The notes below the pieces were generated by a model, which was not told the origin of the DNA, searched no databases, and saw nothing but the letters and a program-made list of their open reading frames with translations. Of a DNA stretch of 64,000 bases, positions 37,499-52,400 are shown piece after piece (position 1 is the stretch's first letter; each line of letters begins with the position of its first letter). Source of the stretch: Tubulanus polymorphus (Eukaryota > Nemertea > Palaeonemertea > Tubulaniformes > Tubulanidae); the NCBI RefSeq assembly GCF_964204645.1, contig NC_134025.1, forward strand, positions 4,903,001-4,967,000. The letters are read 5' to 3'. The translations under genes were made by a program, and so were the position numbers.

Positions 37499-40400
37499 AT
37501 GGAGTACATGAATAAATTTTCCGCCTGGATTTTTATGCTGATCGCAAGAGGTAAGAATTATATGTAAATTTCAAGTTGTTGTCTACTTAATTATTTCTTC
37601 ATTTGTTCGCGCAGTTCTTCGACAAGAGAAAAAGCTCATTTGAATTCAAGGCACGGTACGAGACACAAGTTTAGGTTTGACAGGAAAAAAAGACACGTTT
37701 CAAATGATAGATTCAAAGCAAGAAGTAAAAATCCCATTTACACATACATTTTTTGAATCAATACTACAACGACCTGCGTCTCATACAGGAAACAAAAGTT
37801 AGATTGTGTCGCTGGTCAAATGAAACTTTCAAAACTTCTGAAGCTAAATACGCAACTCCTTTAAACACGAAACTTCGATTTAGTTACTATTGACTGCGCA
37901 ATGATTCCAATCCAAAACTTATGAAACGCAATTTTTTCGGTGAAGCTCAAAACCTTACCCAAACAAACTGTGTAGATTGTTGAATAAAACATTCTAATCC
38001 GTGTCAACTGTAGATAAATAAAGTCCCACAACAAAATTCAGTTATTCGATAGAATTTCATTGAAATTAAACCAGAATGTTGACTATCATCAGGTGAAATG
38101 ATTTCATTACTGCCATGATCATTCCACCTGATGACGGAAACGCTGTGGTTTCACTTCAATAAGTTCTAAAGGATTGAAAAATTTACCGTGGGACTTTTTT
38201 CATTTATAACTGTGCGATCAGCAACGATTGAACATGAAATAATTGCTCAGACCCCGTGAAATAAACGAGATCTAGCGAAGGTGTTTGCGGATTACTTTTT
38301 TCATCGCTGCTTAATCCGGCGAATTTCCATGATATGATATGATATATTGCCAATTCGTTTCAAAAACCCTTATATCAGAACGGAGATTTAGATAACTGCA
38401 AATTTCTCGAGACAGTACGGCTTTAGAAACGAATCCATTTTCGACGGCCTCGCAGCGTTTCGAAAACTGTTGAAACAACACACGGAAATTGGATAAATGA
38501 GTTTCTTCTAAGGGGAGAAAAGCATAAAAATTAGATTAAAATTGTCATGCATAATACAACGCCGACAATCTAACAACCATCGCCCTCAATAAATTCTTGA
38601 TAATTAGATTCAGCTTTTAGATTCAATTTTTAACAACTTTGAGGTTGATATCTATGTGGAATATCAATAGCAAGATTTTGATTGATTGAAAATAAAGAGG
38701 AAAAGTTATAATGCAATGTACGGGCCTCTAAGGCCCTTGCGTTACTGTTTTCTCTTCTTGATGTTAATAATAATAATGATAATAATGATGATAATAATAA
38801 TTATTATTATTATAATTATAATAATAATAATAATAATTTGATAATAATAATGTAATATAAGACGCGAGACGACTGTTGAAGTTGAAATGAAATTATTACC
38901 TGAAGGGCCCAGTCGCCCACATCATATCCATGATCATTCATACCCCTTGTTCAAGTATAGTTGAAGATATCGCATTTAAATTTCAAACTCAGATGATAAG
39001 GTTCTTTTATTTCTTCTCCAATAAAATGATTTCATTCATTGATATCGATTTCATGCAAAACAAATGACTCAAATATACCAATAAAAATACAAATCTGAGA
39101 GGCAAATCTGAATTCATATTTTTGAACGATATTGAAGAGGTATGAATGGATGACTTTGAAGTATCAATAAACTGCGGCATAAAATATTTTATTAGAACCA
39201 GTGATACGTACTTCATCCTCCGCGGAAAAACCAAAGATACAATCATAGTTGGATCCTTTTAATGAGGAATCCGAAGATATGCATATTCTATGGCACGTTT
39301 TTCACATTTACCAGTGATCTACACTCAGTTTCAGCAAACAATGAGTTCCTGCCTATGATGATATATTTCTGACAGCTGAAACGCTTTTTCTCATTAATTT
39401 CTAAATAGATACGTATACCAAGCACTAGGGTATTAGGGTAGTGATAATAACATGTTATAATCGTTTCGCTTTAAGTTCACTATATCATTTTTCTTATGAA
39501 AAAAATTAATTAATAACGTAGTGGTAATGATTGTGTAAGATTTTTTGTTTCGTTATTTTCTAATGCTCTCGCTTCAGTGCTTCCGTCCGATCTATTCAAT
39601 CCGATATGAATAGGTTTCTGAAGATTGCTTTCAATCGTTCTCTTCTCTGAAACACGTAGCCCTATTTTCCATCCGATTTCTCAATCCTCGGCTTCGTGTC
39701 ACGTAATAATGACGAACACTGTCGCTTTTGTCAGATGATTATGACAAACCGCAATGGCTCCCTCAGACGCAGAGGTTTATGTAACGTCCCCAACTGTTCA
39801 TTGTTTCCCATTTCTTTCGTGGAAATTAGCTCAACTAGAATCCTCTTTCGATGGCAAATACTAAGAGAGGCTCGGCAAATAAGGCAATAGGTTGCGTAAA
39901 CCGCCTAAAGGATAATTTATTCTATCAACAAAATAACTATTCCTCAGACCACACTGAGAACATCCGTATCCTAACAAACGAAACCTACTTTATATTCGCC
40001 TTAGAACAGGCCTAATTGCAATTCGTACAGTTTGATTTATCTCGAATGGTCTTTTCTAGTTCAAAACATTTGAATAGAATGAAGTTTGAATTCATAGTTT
40101 TACAGTTAAAGTTTTGGAACATCAGGATGCTATCCATTTTTATTGATATCGGACTAAAAGAACAACCTAAGAATAACTTTCGAATGATTGCAAATACGGT
40201 TAACCTCTCGTGGGACTCACATCTTGTTCGATAGGGTGAAAATTGTGTGAAAATACATTTGTTCGGTAGCGGTCAATCAATACGGCGGAAAATTAACAAA
40301 AACCGAAGTGATAGCGATACTGGACAGATACAAAAATTGATACGTCATCTCTCTACGGACTTACGTGTTCTACTATACTGCATTCTGGAGTATCCAATTA

Positions 40401-43400
40401 ATCGTTATAAGATCGTGATAGCAGAATTCACTCAATCGAAACTCTCTGCATCGGCATCAATCATTTCTTTATAACCGCAACGGGATCATTGGCCGCCTTA
40501 AATACGAGTTCATTTGACTCCAATAACTCAGTGGTGATATCGGAGCTGTTCAGATTTCTAAGATACCTCATAGAACAAATGGTTTTTACTATCGTGTATA
40601 CACATCATGGCATTTCATCAACCTTATAGTTCATTAGGTTTTCTTTCCTGCCTCCCTGGTGGAAACATCCAAGATTTCAATCCAAATAAGTTGATTCATC
40701 TTCCCTCCCTGAGACCTTTGAGATTGTCATATTTTTATCAAGCCCACGACTGTTTAACAGAATCTTATACAGACTTATTTGATGCATTGTGCGCCATTAT
40801 TTTTTTCTGACTGGCGACGAAGGCTTTCACTTCGGCTCACCTTACAATTCATGATAACGAGACACAATATGTGTTCGCGGTACTGGAATGAGTATTTATA
40901 ATACGACAAAATATGCGTGGGTTTAGATTCTTCGTGTCGACGAGAAGGAACTATTATTGCAGAATTACCTATCACGACATCATTAATCCTACAAGGAATA
41001 GACTACTGATTAGAGGAATAGCGGTTTCCTTTTAAATAATTGACAAAGGTGACCTATAAACCCCTGTTCCAATGAACTCCGTGACCTGAATATAGATAAA
41101 CACCTTGATTAATATCTTCATGGTTGAATAAGAAAATTTCATTTATCTCTTTGTATCAAAAACAAGAACAAGCCAGTCCGTTAAGGCTTACAAGACACAT
41201 TGACGGTAATAAGATACACAACAAAAACAGCAAGTTTTAATTCTAATCTTAAGTGATGTAACAAATAGATAAATGGATTAAGTTGGGAATTGCAAAGTCT
41301 CATCGCGACTGATATAAATCCGCAAATACTAGTTGGTTGTGACATGACTACATTGGCGCTCTGGGAGTGGTGGATGGGTGGAAGTGCCATTAGTCGAAAA
41401 TGGCACGCAATCTTGATCAAATGCTACAAATAAGATTGTTAACATTGAGTCCTGAGAGCGTTTGGAATTCAAAATATGCTTTCGGAGAAAATGTAAACAA
41501 TCAAAGTATCAATCATTTTCAAAGAGTACGATAACTTATGCGGATATTGTTTATCTTGCTCTTGCTTATGGAGTCATTTAAAATAGGGATCGATGAAATA
41601 CACGGATCGAATGATCTCCATCGATTATCGCCGTAATAAAAAAGAGAAACACGTTGATAGATATCTGAGGTAACTGATCGCACGGTAAATTGGATCACGG
41701 CTGTTCCCCCAATCAGTATTTTTGTTTTGCCCCTCGTCAGGATAAGAGCGTAGTGTGCAATGAAGCGTGAACAATTCGCTCTCGTCTGCCCGGCTAGAGA
41801 GATTTTTCACCGGATGAAGCATTCGTGCATGTACTTACATACCAACCTATGTATGGGTGCGTTTGAATGACTGTAGGAAATGTTTAAAGATTCTTATAAG
41901 TTATACTAACTTGTTCGTTCTACCTTGTTATAATGATAATTCTAACGATCTTGTAGATTCTATGTTTTATATAGAGCCTAGTTTTCACGAAGAACAACAA
42001 ATCTGCCGTATGGATTTTAATTCATTGCAGATAAACATGAAAGATTTTGTTAAGTTGTCTATTCTTGAAGAAGAAGCTATTCTGACAAGGCTGGATCAAA
42101 TCCATGAACTGGCCAGGAACAGAATCCCACCGAGTCATTAGTCTTGTCTCCTATATAATTAATTTGTCATTGGTGAAGTAGAGATTCAGCGCTTACATGC
42201 GGACATATCATCTGACTAATGGCTGTAATCAGTTACTTGAAAACCGTAATTAGTTTTCGAAAAATAACTTCACTTCCTTGAAGAGTCCCTTTTACGCAGT
42301 CAAACATGATATAAATTGGAAAAAAACTTGGATGTCGTCGTTAAACGTTTCGCAATTAAAGTGCACGTAAAATATTCCCCGTAAGCCGACTTGATTGATC
42401 CTCTTTCGTCGCTAAAATCCGTCCCTTGATTCATTTTGCGATGAGTAGTATCGCGCGAACGAATCTCTGAAGTCTCATTTTTAAAACGGTTATCACGAGT
42501 CTCTATAAACGACATCGAAAAATCGCCTTCGCGATTCAATGAATCGAATAGAAAACATTGATAGCGTTTGGGTCAACGGACCGATATGACCGCAGAGGGC
42601 TAAACTAAAAATCGGTCAATCTATTGGATTATTCATAACTTTGATGAGCTATCAAATTAGATTGAGTTTTTCTTTCGGTCATGTCTTCATCCAACAACAT
42701 GCAAATCAATCCATTTGTCAGCTCTTATCGTCTGCGCTCCTTTCTTTCGTCCAAACTCCTTTTCTCCTGTCCTGTCGACTGCCTGTTTTCGTTTATCTTT
42801 CTAATCGTCTGTCACTTCAGTCATATTTGCTCTTTCAGCTGCCACGGTGACTCCTATCGGTGAGACTTTTATGAGGTTTAACAGAACTTATCCATGCGAA
42901 AAAATGATTCAAAGTGCAAAACGCAATATTCTGAGCGTATAATGAAGGTGCAAAATCTAAAGAATCTGCTGTCGTGGAACACATGAACAATGTGTTGATG
43001 TCGATCGATTAAGATCAATCAGTGCTCTCCACCTTTCATCAAATTCTTCTAACTGATCTATATAATACTTATTACTTAAACACATTATTTAGCCAGTATA
43101 TCGATAATTACACCATTCAACCGATGATTTCTGAGACAAAATCTAATAATTCGCGGTGTCTGAGGCCGATATGGGATGACAGGCTGCGTAGATTTTCTTT
43201 CCAGCTTCCCTTTGACCAATTAACGTCATACGCAGTAACGATTTAAATTTCTCACGTAGCAATAATTTGAAAGGAAATCAATATTTCTAATTTCCATTAA
43301 CGCCAAGGAAGACTCATAGAAAATAGAACCGAACTTCTTAAAAGAGTATGTTGAGAGTTTTTGATAGATATAGATTTTCCGTTGCTAGATTCTGCATGTA

Positions 43401-46400
43401 ATAATAATGACTCGCCTGCGTCAACGCAATGGCGCGTCAGAAGCCGATGGCAATTTTCACTAACTGCATAGTTTCTGTCAAATTCAACACAGGAAACAAT
43501 ATTTCATCGGTTCAGTAATATTACATTCCATAACAAAAAAGTGCGATAGTTGCGTAGTAGTTGTGGTATGCAATTTAGAAAAGTCTCTTGTATACGACAC
43601 ATTCTGCGTAGGTTATGTCATTATTTTCGCTACATAGAACCACGTCTTTAAATCCTGTCCTTAGGCATTTGGCCAGGATGCCCCAATCGAAATGATTTCA
43701 TAAAATGTACAAATCTAGGCTCGTGAAGTGGAGGCTGATTTTATCATTGACTGTAGTGCATATTCAAACGTAGGAAAAATTATGTATTTCAGACATTCTT
43801 AGGAATTATCACCGATACAAAATCAGGTCCCAACTAAATCATCTATTGAAAGCGATCGTAGGCTATATCAATAGCGCGTCCTGATTAGTTCGTTTATCCA
43901 TCGTGGATAGGAAATGCACGTCAATGCACAAAAAGTTATATCTGTGTTTAACGAAGAAATTGTACAGTCAAGTGTGATCTGGCTGGGAAAAAATCATATA
44001 TTTCGATCATTTATCTCGGTTCTTATTAATCTTCGTTCCCACGACCGACTTTTAGGCGCCGTTCAGTAAGTTGATTTGCACGACGTGTTACTCAAGGAAT
44101 CAAAATCCGCAGCGTCAAAAAGAATCAAAAGATTGAAAAGCTTAAATATGATAATGATTGCAGTGAAACTTGGTTTCATACAAAGGTATATCTCGAAGGC
44201 TTCGTATAGATTTTTTTCTATGATATGGATGTTTCGGTTCAGGATGACGCAAAGAAGTATTATCAAAGTACTTGTAGCAGTATGTTCCCAAGAGCTACCG
44301 GCTGATCGACATCCTTCAATGTGTAGCGGATTAGTAATCGAAAACAGCATTTGTTTCTCAAGCACTCGGTGTACATGATGTTCATTATTTCCAGAAACTC
44401 TTTAATACGCAGTGCACAGACCGCACCAACCTGTGACAAAGGTTCACCGTTAGACTCTTATAGATTTGAAGACCGGGAAACGCAGGGAAGTCCTAAGCAT
44501 AGGGAAACACAAATACACAGAATCAAACCGTAGTCATTCAATTTGTAATTGATTTTTTTGGTTTATGACAATCTTAAATTGTCGTAAACGGGTCGTTAGT
44601 TTTGTGTGCGTTTTGTTTTGTTATTGGACAGGTTGGGTGTAAACTAGGTCCTATTGTATGGTATTACTTGGCTATAGTTGTGTTAAATATATGAGTTAAT
44701 GTTCTGGTTCAGCTAAAGCATTTAATAACAAAACTGTTACTGTAATTGATACTGACGAAGGTTTTGTTTTGTTAGGAACCTGAACAATTAGTTTGATCTC
44801 GGAAACATATTGTAACCCGAAACCATGTTTCTCGTGTCTCGAGTACGCACACGACACGGGAAAACGCTTGGAAACATATTTATATCTCCTGTTTCTGTTT
44901 CCCTGCATCACGTTTGGCTTAATCTTTTTGATTTAGACCAAACAAACAGTTCTGGGCGATTTCGCTGTAGGTGATATTGCAAATGAATTATACGTCGTGT
45001 TTACTGGTTCTGATTAATGTTTCAGTATTTTCCTGGTCAGTTAACTGATTGATGATGGTGTTAATGTCACAACAACACTTGTCCACTGTTAATTCACTGC
45101 GCGATAATGTCGGCCGTTTCCGATCGCTGTTCGAGATTCTCAGAACGCGCTGACACAAACATATCTCAGTTTTGATGAAGACAGTGCATTCATTATACTC
45201 TCGCGTTCTGAGAAAAAAGGGAGTCTCCGGATCAATTTACACCCACGCTCTCATACGAGAAATGCGAATACAATTTCCGAAACTCCTTGAAACAAAAGTT
45301 CTGATATATGATGTGAGTTGCTTGAATGATTTTTCTGCCTAAAGACGACTTTCTAAATTCAATAAATATTCATGGCCCGGCTTTGCGTTGCTTTTGTAGC
45401 CAGTTAGTTTCTCAGATCATCGAATGCTCGTGTATTCGTTGCCCGTACGATTAGAACCCAATTTGCCGAAAAAAACCCTACTGAATTATTCGGTAACACC
45501 GAAATTCATCGTCGGTAAAAGCCGAATTACGTCGTAAAACATAGTATAATACGATAGTGTCGAAGCACTTTGAATCTTAAATCGACTGGCCGAAATTGAA
45601 AGACCCGATACAAGCTTGATACCGCTGATCTTGTGCAAGGAATGTGTTAACCGAAATGTCAATCCTCTTCCATCGGCTGTTAGAAGTTTCTTCGTGACAA
45701 ACACGATAATACGCGTACAGGGAACGACAAACCTGGTGATATATTATTATATTCGATCTCAGTTAAGTCAATACAACTCTGTGTGTACATTAGTTTTGTT
45801 GTTCTCGTAACAAACCGCGATTTTAAGACATAATTCGATGAATCGTGCTATCGATCGCACTTCTCTCATTGCTCTTCAACGCGTCAAGTTGACTTGTAGC
45901 ACAGTAATTATTGAATTGGATATTTGCTGAATATATAACTAATTAAATCGTTATTAATTTTTCGTATTGATATGTGTCGTTTTGTAGTAACAAGCCGTAA
46001 GCTATGCGTTAGATCAGCTGCTCGATTTAAGGAAAAATCTAATATAATTTAATCGAAACATTTGCAGCTGTCATAACATGAGTTTTTCGCGCCATTCCGA
46101 ATTTTGACGTTCTGTCTTTGGAATTTTCCCGTGTATAACATCCATCCGATATTCCACGAAAGATTAGCATCCATTAGTTTTAATTCACGAGTTGGGAATA
46201 TCAACCACAAAAGATATCTACCGGTATACAATCATATCTTCGCTGGACGATAGTATAAGTGCTGAAAAAAACTTTTAATTTTCAGTAGTTGATTAAATAA
46301 TAGCTATCGATATTGGCTGTTATAGGTCCACTATTTTCCATAGGTTTATTTTGGTACGAGTTTGACTAGATATTCACATTCCATCCATTAATAAACAAAT

Positions 46401-49400
46401 TTTCTTCGCACTGAAATGGATTTTTATTAATTCTCATACGATATCTCTCCTTTTTCTTGAAATGATTTTCCAAGAATTTCAATCTTGAGCCCACAGCTAA
46501 AATCTGATCTGATTTAAAAATGTGCAACTGGATGCTACAGAAAATTCCCGAGAATGCGGAGGACGCTGGCGTAGCTAATATCAATTTCTTGACTCTAACG
46601 CCCTAAATCGTGGATGAATAAGAATTCATTTATTAATTCTCCACAAGAAAATTAACAATATCGATATTAACCTGACGATAGAAGCCTTGAATCTATTATT
46701 TCCGTATAATTACTTCAAACATGACATGGGAGTGTGCATCGAGGCATCGTGAAAACTGGTCACATTTTAACACCGGAATTAATCCTACGTAGTTAGTAAA
46801 GGTGTTATACGAGACACGATCACATTTTTATGCTTGCTTTAGGTGTAAAATGTTTGCGGGATGATTTAATCTCAAGGCTTTTCCGCAATGAACGAGAACT
46901 GACCTAGATATGTAGATTTGTGCACAAGATTTGACTAGGAATGGCTTCTTGATATTTTTCACGTTGCGTGGTTGTTGTACCTTTAAGTCGGATAATGCAC
47001 AAAATACTGAGATGTCTAGGAAATCTATATTTTTTCAGAAAAGCTACTTTTTCTACACGTCAATATCGAGCGAATTAATCAATCTAGAAAGGTATATACA
47101 TGTTAAAAAATGCCCTAGAAACCTTTTCATCCGATAGTACAACTAGTTCAAGAAATACAAAAGAGCAATCTCGCTAGTTAATTCCTCCTCGAGCTCCCGG
47201 GTATTCAACCGCCTGAAATTATTTTCCGCCGAAAGAAAACGTCATTGGGATAAAAAAGTGAAACACGCAGTGTAACTATAATGAGTCAACCGACGAGAAT
47301 TCCGCATCATTTTTGCGGAACGAAAACTCATACCAATTATCACCGGGGTCGGTAAGTAGATTGAAGTAGAATCGCGCACGATTTAAGATCTCAACAAATC
47401 GCACACGACGTCGATTAGAAAACCGAACTTTATCGAAGGTAAAGGAAAAGTGGAATTTTTCGATGAGTTGAAATCCAACTGATCAGGCTATATATGTATA
47501 CATATATATATAGAGAGATAGATATATAAAGGCCCAATGTCCTGAGACGGAGTCTGTTAAGAGATAATTGGATACTGGCATATGCGACGTTTGATGAGCT
47601 GATCAGAAGGACGTTGGCCGTGATGAAAATGTCACTCTAATGTGTTGTCAGTATACAGCTGCAGGTAACCACCGCCATCCTTTTAACTTGTGCAACTGTT
47701 CTGACAGAAGAGCGTCTTCTAAGAAATCAAGCCACGACGAACTGCATTCATAACCAAATATACCGAAGATAAATAATATGATATTTGATAAGCGGTCTAC
47801 GTACGCACTAAATTCGAAGAAGTAACTTTTTGAATCAAACAGAAATAGCTGTCTTGGGAATGGCTTGAATTCATATAAAATGGTAATACTGATACAACGT
47901 ATTGATTTATTGGCCATGTGATTGATTTTACGATCGACCGATGATCAATCAGTTACTTTTGATATATATTATTGACAACTATCTTGATCAGTTTAGTTTA
48001 GCTAATATTACCTATTAATTTTTCTTTACGAGCGAAGTTAAGCTACAATCAATTTAGTTTTACAATCATTAGTCGATATTTCTGCGCCCATAAAGATCTT
48101 GCACCTTGCGACCATATTTCGTCCCATTTCACGCGCCGTCTTGATATTTCAGTCAAAATCAGAAACAGTTTCTGATCATTCTTAACTTGCGGCGTGTTAT
48201 TGCAATATTTTGTCATTCGACGCTCATTTCCTTCCTGTGTACACAGAATCAGTATTGTCACTGGGGGATTATTCGATCCGACAGAAAACGTTGAGCAAGA
48301 TCGAGTAGTGTTTCTAACAACGGCATGTTATCTGATACAACGCAACTTCTTGATGTTATTTTTAGACGCGTGTCCTCTTTTTAGAACATTACGTGTGAAT
48401 TCCTACAGCGTCAAATATTGCGGAAATTCTCTTCTGGAATATTCCAGTTGAGCATAAATCATATTTATTGTTTGGTGTTTTTGATACGAAATAAACATTA
48501 TCGATATATCAACGAAATTGTTACCGGGGGCAAAATTTGCAATATATTCACTTACACACGTTTTTAGATATGAAATTGTGTTTATCATTAAATTCGGAAT
48601 GCTTTTAAATAATTTGCAACTTTTCTTGAGTAGTTATTTTTCACGACCGTGGTTACTTGTCGAGGAAAAATGTATAGTTTCCATGGTGACAGTCGTTTGT
48701 ATTTGCAATTTTCTCTTTCTGAATGGTACTTCAGTGAAACCCGGTTCAGATGCCCCCCTCTATATGTTATTAAATCTTGTCACCACGAGTCTAAACGCTC
48801 GATGTTATGGTTATCATACTCGACAAAAATCCGAACGAATAGCAAATACGCACTCGATACACTTGGACAGATTTGCTCGTATACAATGTAAGGAACTCTA
48901 TTTCGGCGAAAAACATCCATCCAGGATTTATGCTGATGAAATTTACCTTCGGTGGCACCCGAATAGGTCGCTCACGATACGGTGCACTTGACGGTGTCTC
49001 ATGCTTAGACTGCTTTCAACGGCAGTTTTTTTTTCGTATGTTATGTCGGTTTTCATTAAAGGGTTAATGTAAATGAATGAAACATTCGGCAGTAATCGTC
49101 AATTTGCATCCTTGACTGAAGTAAATGATGCGCTATTTGTATTGTTTATTGTACAATCGCGTGACGTGAAAACGAAACAGACTATTTTCCTATTTTGATT
49201 CGATCGTGTTTCGACGCATTAAAAGTCCCTTTTCAATTTCAGAAACGACATTAATAATTCACCCATTGGATAGAAATGAAAAACAAAAGATTTTTTATTT
49301 TCTATGATTCGATATTGATGATTTATGGTCCACGCCTACCGGGATAATGATAATTCCCATTTCGAAAAAAAAAATATTCCCTAAAAGATTCGATATTTTC

Positions 49401-52400
49401 ATGTCGCGTGAATGCCATACAATTTAGAAAATTAATTCCCAAAAGCAAAATCTCAAAAAGAATAATACTTCGCTAAAAGTTCATTACGTCTAGAATTTTT
49501 GCTAATACCTAAACAAACCAAAGGTTATGAGGTCCTAGAATTTAACTGAAAATTAGTATAGAACTTAGATAGATACATTTTCATATAAAATAGACCATGG
49601 CCTGAGGTTCACACGCTGTTAAAACCAGACCATTGAAAACAGGGAAATTGTCAATATTTTTCGTGAGTTTGCCACTCAAATATATTCAAAGCGGAAAATA
49701 TCGACATTAGTTATAACCTTTACCAAGGAAACAACTCGCTAACAGTTTTCAAGCTGCTTCGAGTGGCTTTCAACAGAAGTCTTGCACAGCTCCCTCGAAG
49801 GCAATAGTCAAGTTCTTCAAACACTTCTTCCGAGAACCAGATTAAAAATGTATAGATCTGAAGATTTCCCTTATCTTCGAGATTTTGAAGTAAACCTGCA
49901 TGTTGACGGAAAACATCGCGCGAAAACAATAAATGTGGCCAGAGAAATTATTAGCGCGCTAAATCACTGAGCCGATCAATCAATGTTAAGGTGGGTTGAT
50001 GTCCGTATAAGAATTCTCCGCGCTAAATTGAATGAATGAAATGTTTATGCCTGAAAATTTCCGAAACCACCGACTTCCTCACTTTGTCGGATGGCCGTAT
50101 TTCATAATCCTATGAAAATGAATAGATTGCTGCAGATTATTTCAATCAATGTCAAATTTCCCGTCATGAAAATAAATGCTAACATGTCATCGACGACGTG
50201 TGTAGAAAAATGAACAAACCGGAAAAGATTTAAGATTCGCTATCGGTAGAAATTGCGATAGCAACTGCAATGTTATGAGTGCCTAGTCAATAAAATCGCA
50301 GTGATAGAAAACGAGATGACCTAACGACTAAAAAAAACATGAACAAGTCGACCTACGTCAGCACTTATCAATACAGTTTTGATGGCAAAGAAGGTCAATT
50401 CAAGCTCGTTCCACGCTTACAAAAATCTTTAGAAAATGCACCTTATTTATCATTTGTAATCGTTATATATTGATACTGTCGAGGGAGGCTCGAAAGGTCA
50501 GGACATGGCGGTAAGTTTACATCAAATTCTTACCACGTTTTCATGATGAGAAATGACGGTGATTGATTGGTCATTACTGAATCAAGTTTTGAGTTGACAG
50601 ATCGGAAATGTTTTTCCTGCTAATGTTACACGTCAGTCACAAGAGGCCATCGTCAATTCCGCCAGGAATGAAATTTAAATAGCCCCGCACTATGACTGGA
50701 AACTACGAACGGGCAATAACAAAATAGCAAGATCATTTAACGTAATGAAATTAAAAATGATCTGAAAAAAACCTTGACTAGACGCATGTGTCAACGGGAT
50801 GCGCCGAATAAAGATCGAATCAATATGAAATGTTTGCGTTATTCTGTCTATATTTTGAGCACAGTGGGTATTATGCACAAATTAATAGAACTTTTTCATC
50901 CAAATGCCAGGGTATCATTCAACATCGCGTGCTTAACCAAATTGTTTAACCACATTACGTAACTTATTTTTCCATTTGGCTGTAACGTTTTTAGAATAAT
51001 TTGACTTGTCGTTCATGGTACTGCGGTGTGCAGTTAAAAATACCTAACCACCAAATACAAACGTCCTTTTATTATTATTTCCAGCAATAACCGCGTGTGA
51101 TGAGGATTATCTACAGACAAATTTGTTCAAAAATTACAACCCGTTGGTCCGCCCAGGAAATGGTACCTCGACGCTAGTGGCCGATGTCGAGTTCCGCATA
51201 TTTCTGATACTGACACTGGTAATCATTAAAACACTCATGTCATTTTTCTCATGTCATTCTATCTGCTTCGTTTAAGCACCACTGTTATTATCATCGTGTT
51301 TTAAGCTAATTTGCCATACCCAGACGGGGAAATAAAAAGCCCTTGCGTGTAAATTATGTACGTTACACGCCTGATTGATATATACTTTCTTCTGATATAA
51401 CGGTCCCCATTATGAAACCAAGAACAGACGGTAGCTGCGTGAAACGTTTCAGTACAACCCAATCTCTCGCTTTTGTAATTATTCCGTTACTTTTTCATAT
51501 TTTGGCAGGATGAAGTGAAGCAAATGATGACTGCTGCATACGTTTTCCCAATGGTAAGTGATCTATTTCGTAAAATATGCACCGAATGAACACTTCTCAT
51601 CTTAAATTTCCAATTTCTATCATAATGCCTGTACATTATTTACATTAATTCTTAGCTTATCACATGCAACTCAACCTCCCCTAGATGAAATACGCGCTCA
51701 ATAATGCAAACCTTTATCGACACAAAGTTATTGACAACACGACAAAATGTGTAGGCAAACTTATTTCTGAAAAAAATTGACGTGGGTGTTATGTCGTTCT
51801 TCGTCGTGAGATCGATGTACAACATAGGCATTATGACGTGCTCCCAGTTATATATTTATGGATCAACCATGACGCATCTCTATTACATCTTTGGGTCATT
51901 TGTTTTATTTCTAGAACTGGAAAGACAGCCGCTTGAGTTGGAACCCCGCAGAATGTCAAAACATCATGTCGATAACTGTTCCCTCGAGTAAACTCTGGCT
52001 ACCTGACGTCATTTTATTGGATAGGTGCGTATACGCCATGACATTATGTTTGATCCCTGTCTAATCACTGTGCCAGAGTTGTTTCTGCGTTCTCGTCTGG
52101 AGTTTGTCTTCTTTCAAAATATACTTAAACTGAAAAGTCATGTTTGAATCCCTAACTATCAACAGGATTTCTTGATTAGAAATTTGCGTATCCACTGAGC
52201 AGTAAACGCTCGTTCCCATCCGTCTTAGTTTGACAGCGTGAAACGGAATAGATCGTACAATCAATGATGGTACAATTACCAATCAGTTGTGATCATCAAA
52301 GAATCCTTTAATTTCGGAATGAATGAGAAATACGAATTGAGTAGATTTACCTTGTGTGAGATCACGCAAGCGTCGAGTTCCACTTTCCTTCTCACAAATC

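Larger units (their letters stand above)
37551..51084. other. Long first intron of the channel gene (if exon 1 is right)
   Basis: 13.5 kb without a recognised gene. It contains a foldback at 38020-38196, an AAT microsatellite at 38765-38852, a 76-base hairpin at 45138-45213 and a TA/GA simple repeat at 47497-47528. Several frames of 60-157 codons occur, the longest at 48518-48991 plus, without domain matches. If exon 1 lies elsewhere, part of this stretch is intergenic. Confidence 0.5.

Noticed and set aside
44063-44378. 100-codon frames on both strands
   Set aside because: Mirror frames over the same bases with no homology; treated as chance.
49720-49970. Overlapping open frames on both strands
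   Set aside because: Neither shows a domain or consistent splice sites; opposite-strand openness is a compositional effect.
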